Assembly (NCBI GenBank): GCA_963576725.1
Contig: OY755246.1
Location: 77,383,475-77,447,474, forward strand
From: Azorinus chamasolen
Taxonomy: Eukaryota > Mollusca > Bivalvia > Cardiida > Solecurtidae
Length of the DNA: 64,000 nt
Direction: 5' to 3'
The notes beneath the pieces were generated by a model. That model saw nothing but the letters and a program-made list of their open reading frames with translations. It was not told where the DNA came from and made no database searches. Both the position numbers and the translations under genes were made by a program. The number at the start of each line of letters is the position of its first letter. Position 1 is the stretch's first letter. Positions 62,200 through 64,000 of this stretch are shown one piece after another.

Positions 62200-62835
62200 T
62201 CACCCCTCCCTCAGAATTAGTATTATTTTTTGTGGTCGCTGTTGATATGTTTTAAGGTATATTTCAATTGTATATAGTTGCTATGCTGTTGGCTATCCGT
62301 TCTATTCTGTTCTGGTATGTGTAAACTAGGCCGGGGGCATAAGTTATTAGCTAAACCATGACCATGTCTATGTTTATGTCTGTTTTTAGTGTTGTGACCT
62401 AGCATACTTATACAGGGTAGTGTCATGCGCGCCCCCCTGAGTCAGACATTTGTTTTGCAAATCCCATGGTAATCGTAAAAAGTGGATAGACTCACAGTCA
62501 CAAATCACTTCAGACTGGTATAAATGAATGGTTGTTTACAGTAATATTAGAACCAAATTGGCTGAGAAAACGGCAGTATATATTGAAAGCACCCCTTGGG
62601 AATGGTTTTGTATTGTCTAAGCCCAGATGATAATGGTTTCTAGACATGCTAATCAATCAATCATTTAAGTCTCGTTGGTGAAATAGTCGATTTCGTTGAC
62701 AAATGTGTGTAATTACATGAGCAAATCTGTCAAATAGATTGCCTTTTTAGGACACGGAAAAAATCAGAACATGAAATTGTGCGAGTACGGAAGTCGGGGC
62801 ATAGACAACGTGTGACTGAGAGAACTAGATAAGAG
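62200..62835. other. No gene called
   Basis: A 67-codon minus-strand frame (62223-62426, rich in His, Asn and Lys) could be a transposon relic but has no diagnostic motif. Nothing else recognised. Confidence 0.25.
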
Positions 62836-62839
62836 AAGC

Positions 62840-63240
62840 AGTGAACTATGTAGGTCTTGTTGGTGTAAACTAGCTGGGTCTTGTTGGTGTAAACTAGTTG
62901 GGTCTTGTTGGTGTTAACCAACTGGATATTATTGGTGTAAACTAGCTGGGTCGTGTTGGTGTTAACCAACTGGATATTATTGGTGTAAACCAGCTGGGTC
63001 TTGTCGGTGTAAACTATGTGGGTCTTATCGGTGTTAACCAACTGGATAGTATTGGTGTAAACCAGCTGGGTCATGTTTCCGTTAACTGCAATGTATGTAG
63101 TTCTTGTTGGTGCAAGCAAACTAAGTCAGTCTTTGTTGATGTAAATAAAGTAGAGATTGTTGGTTTAATCTATAAACTATGTAGGTCTTGTTGGAGTAAA
63201 CCACGTAGGTAGTGTTGGTGACATTTATGTAGGTCGTTTT
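62840..63240 (+). repeat. 24-bp minisatellite, left block
   Basis: GTAAACTAGCTGGGTCTTGT-TGGT alternates with GTTAACCAACTGGATATTAT-TGGT, so the period is 24 with a 48-bp dimer in places. Confidence 0.85.
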
Positions 63241-63242
63241 TG

Positions 63243-63464
63243 TTTAGCCCATTACCTCATAGGCTATTTTTAGATACAACTTCTTTGAATAAATCTACCG
63301 AAAAGGAGCATTAGCTAGAGAAGAGGAAAACTTTAGAATTTGAAACCATTGTGATAAATAGAGCATTTGCTGCTATAGGAGCAAATGCTCTATTTATCAC
63401 AATGGTTTCACAAAGTGGCCTTCACAAAGTTGTCAAAAGCCGTCAATAGGAGGGAATGGGTTAA
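63243..63464 (+). mobile_element. D MITE inserted in the minisatellite
   Basis: TTAGCCCATTACCTCATAGG (TTAA mutated to TTAG)...GAGGGAATGGGTTAA. Hairpin 63345-63406 perfect except one base at the centre (GCTGCTATAGGAGC). Confidence 0.85.
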
Positions 63465-63465
63465 T

Positions 63466-63958
63466 CTATGTTTATCATTTTGGTATAAGATATGTAGGTA
63501 TTGCTGGTGTAATGTACATGTATGTAGGTCTTTTTATGTACTTTATGTAGATTGTGTTTGTGTAATGTATGTAAGTGTTGTTTGTGTAATGTATCAGTTG
63601 TTGTTTGCGTAATATAGGTAGTTTTTATTTGTGTAATGTATGTTGTTTTTCGTTGTGTAATTAATGTAGGTTGTGATTGTGTATTTTATGTAGGTATCGC
63701 GGGTATAATTTATGTAGGTGTTGATTGTGTAATGTGTGTAGGTGCTGTTGGTGTAATGTATATAAGGCGTGTTTGTTTAAATTATGCTGGTCTTGTTTGT
63801 ATAATTTATTAATATCGTGTTGGTGCAATTTATATACATGGAGGTCTTGTTTCTGTAATTTATATAGGTCTGGCAGGTGTAATATAAGTAGGTCTTGTTT
63901 GTGTAATTCATACATGTAGGTCTTGTGTGTGTAATCTATGTAGATCTGGCGGGTGTAA
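63466..63958 (+). repeat. 24-bp minisatellite, right block, diverged
   Basis: GTGTAATGTATGTAGGTCTT-GTTT units, same family as the left block but more diverged. Frames here are repeat-derived. Confidence 0.8.
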
Positions 63959-64000
63959 TTAACGCTTTACTCATTAAATACGCTTTTCCACGCCTTTGCA
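63959..64000 (-). mobile_element. A MITE, reverse, cut by the window edge
   Basis: TTAACGCTTTACTCATTAAA-TACGC...CGCCTTTGCA is the A right end in reverse. Confidence 0.7.

Noticed and set aside
62223..62426. Possible start of a LINE-type ORF
   Set aside because: Only a vague compositional likeness; no endonuclease or reverse transcriptase motif follows.

Overview
The window is animal nuclear DNA, most likely from a bivalve mollusc. It is AT-rich and intron-like, with no operons or prokaryotic signals. Its one clear gene is an intronless B-box/coiled-coil/beta-propeller (TRIM-like, NHL-type) gene of the kind expanded in bivalves. It also carries the mollusc-type dispersed repeat beginning AACAAGAGGGCC and is rich in ACATGTA motifs. 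The species cannot be named from the sequence.

Coding content is very low. On the minus strand at about 15.07-16.79 kb lies the B-box gene, split into two overlapping frames by a single frameshift. On the plus strand at 31205-31332 there is one convincing internal exon with acceptor and donor sites, belonging to a gene I do not recognise. The other open frames lie in repeats or look like chance.

Most of the rest is short non-autonomous DNA transposons (MITEs) and minisatellites. I use these labels. Elements with TTAA at the ends (piggyBac-like TTAACCC...GGGTTAA): A (about 250 bp), M (A-like ends and hairpin, different body), C, D, J, K, N, and B/L. Elements flanked by TA with CAGT...ACTG ends (pogo/Tigger-like): E1 (CAGTAGAACCTGTCTTAAGC), E2 (CAGTAAAACCTCGATTATTC), E3 (CAGTTGAACTTCGATATCTC), E4 (CAGTAAAACCCCGCTAATAC), I (CAGTAAAACCCCTCTAAACC), H (CAGTGAACCCTCGTTATACC) and G (CAGTGCTCCCTCCCTACAAC). 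F has ends CAGAGCTCCAGATAAGATGC. Almost every family carries a 60-95 bp near-perfect palindrome in its interior.

The main result is that the hairpins do not follow the element ends. One hairpin type sits in A, M, C, J, K, N and B/L bodies, and in most copies it keeps the same single A-A (or T-T) mismatch. A second sits between at least five different TA-type terminal repeats. A third sits in both F and G. Three hairpin types also share a GCTCCT-NN-AGGAGC centre across TTAA- and TA-type elements. This looks like an exchangeable hairpin module.

Other structure: chains of TTAA elements sharing one TTAA, C elements nested in E1 and A at TTAA, breaks at palindrome centres, minisatellites grown from transposon ends or bodies (22.6, 30.8, 45.4, 48.8 and 50.8 kb), and a 2.15-kb TA-flanked element (36801-38952) with 27-bp inverted ends and dense subterminal motifs. 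Coordinates of degraded copies are approximate.
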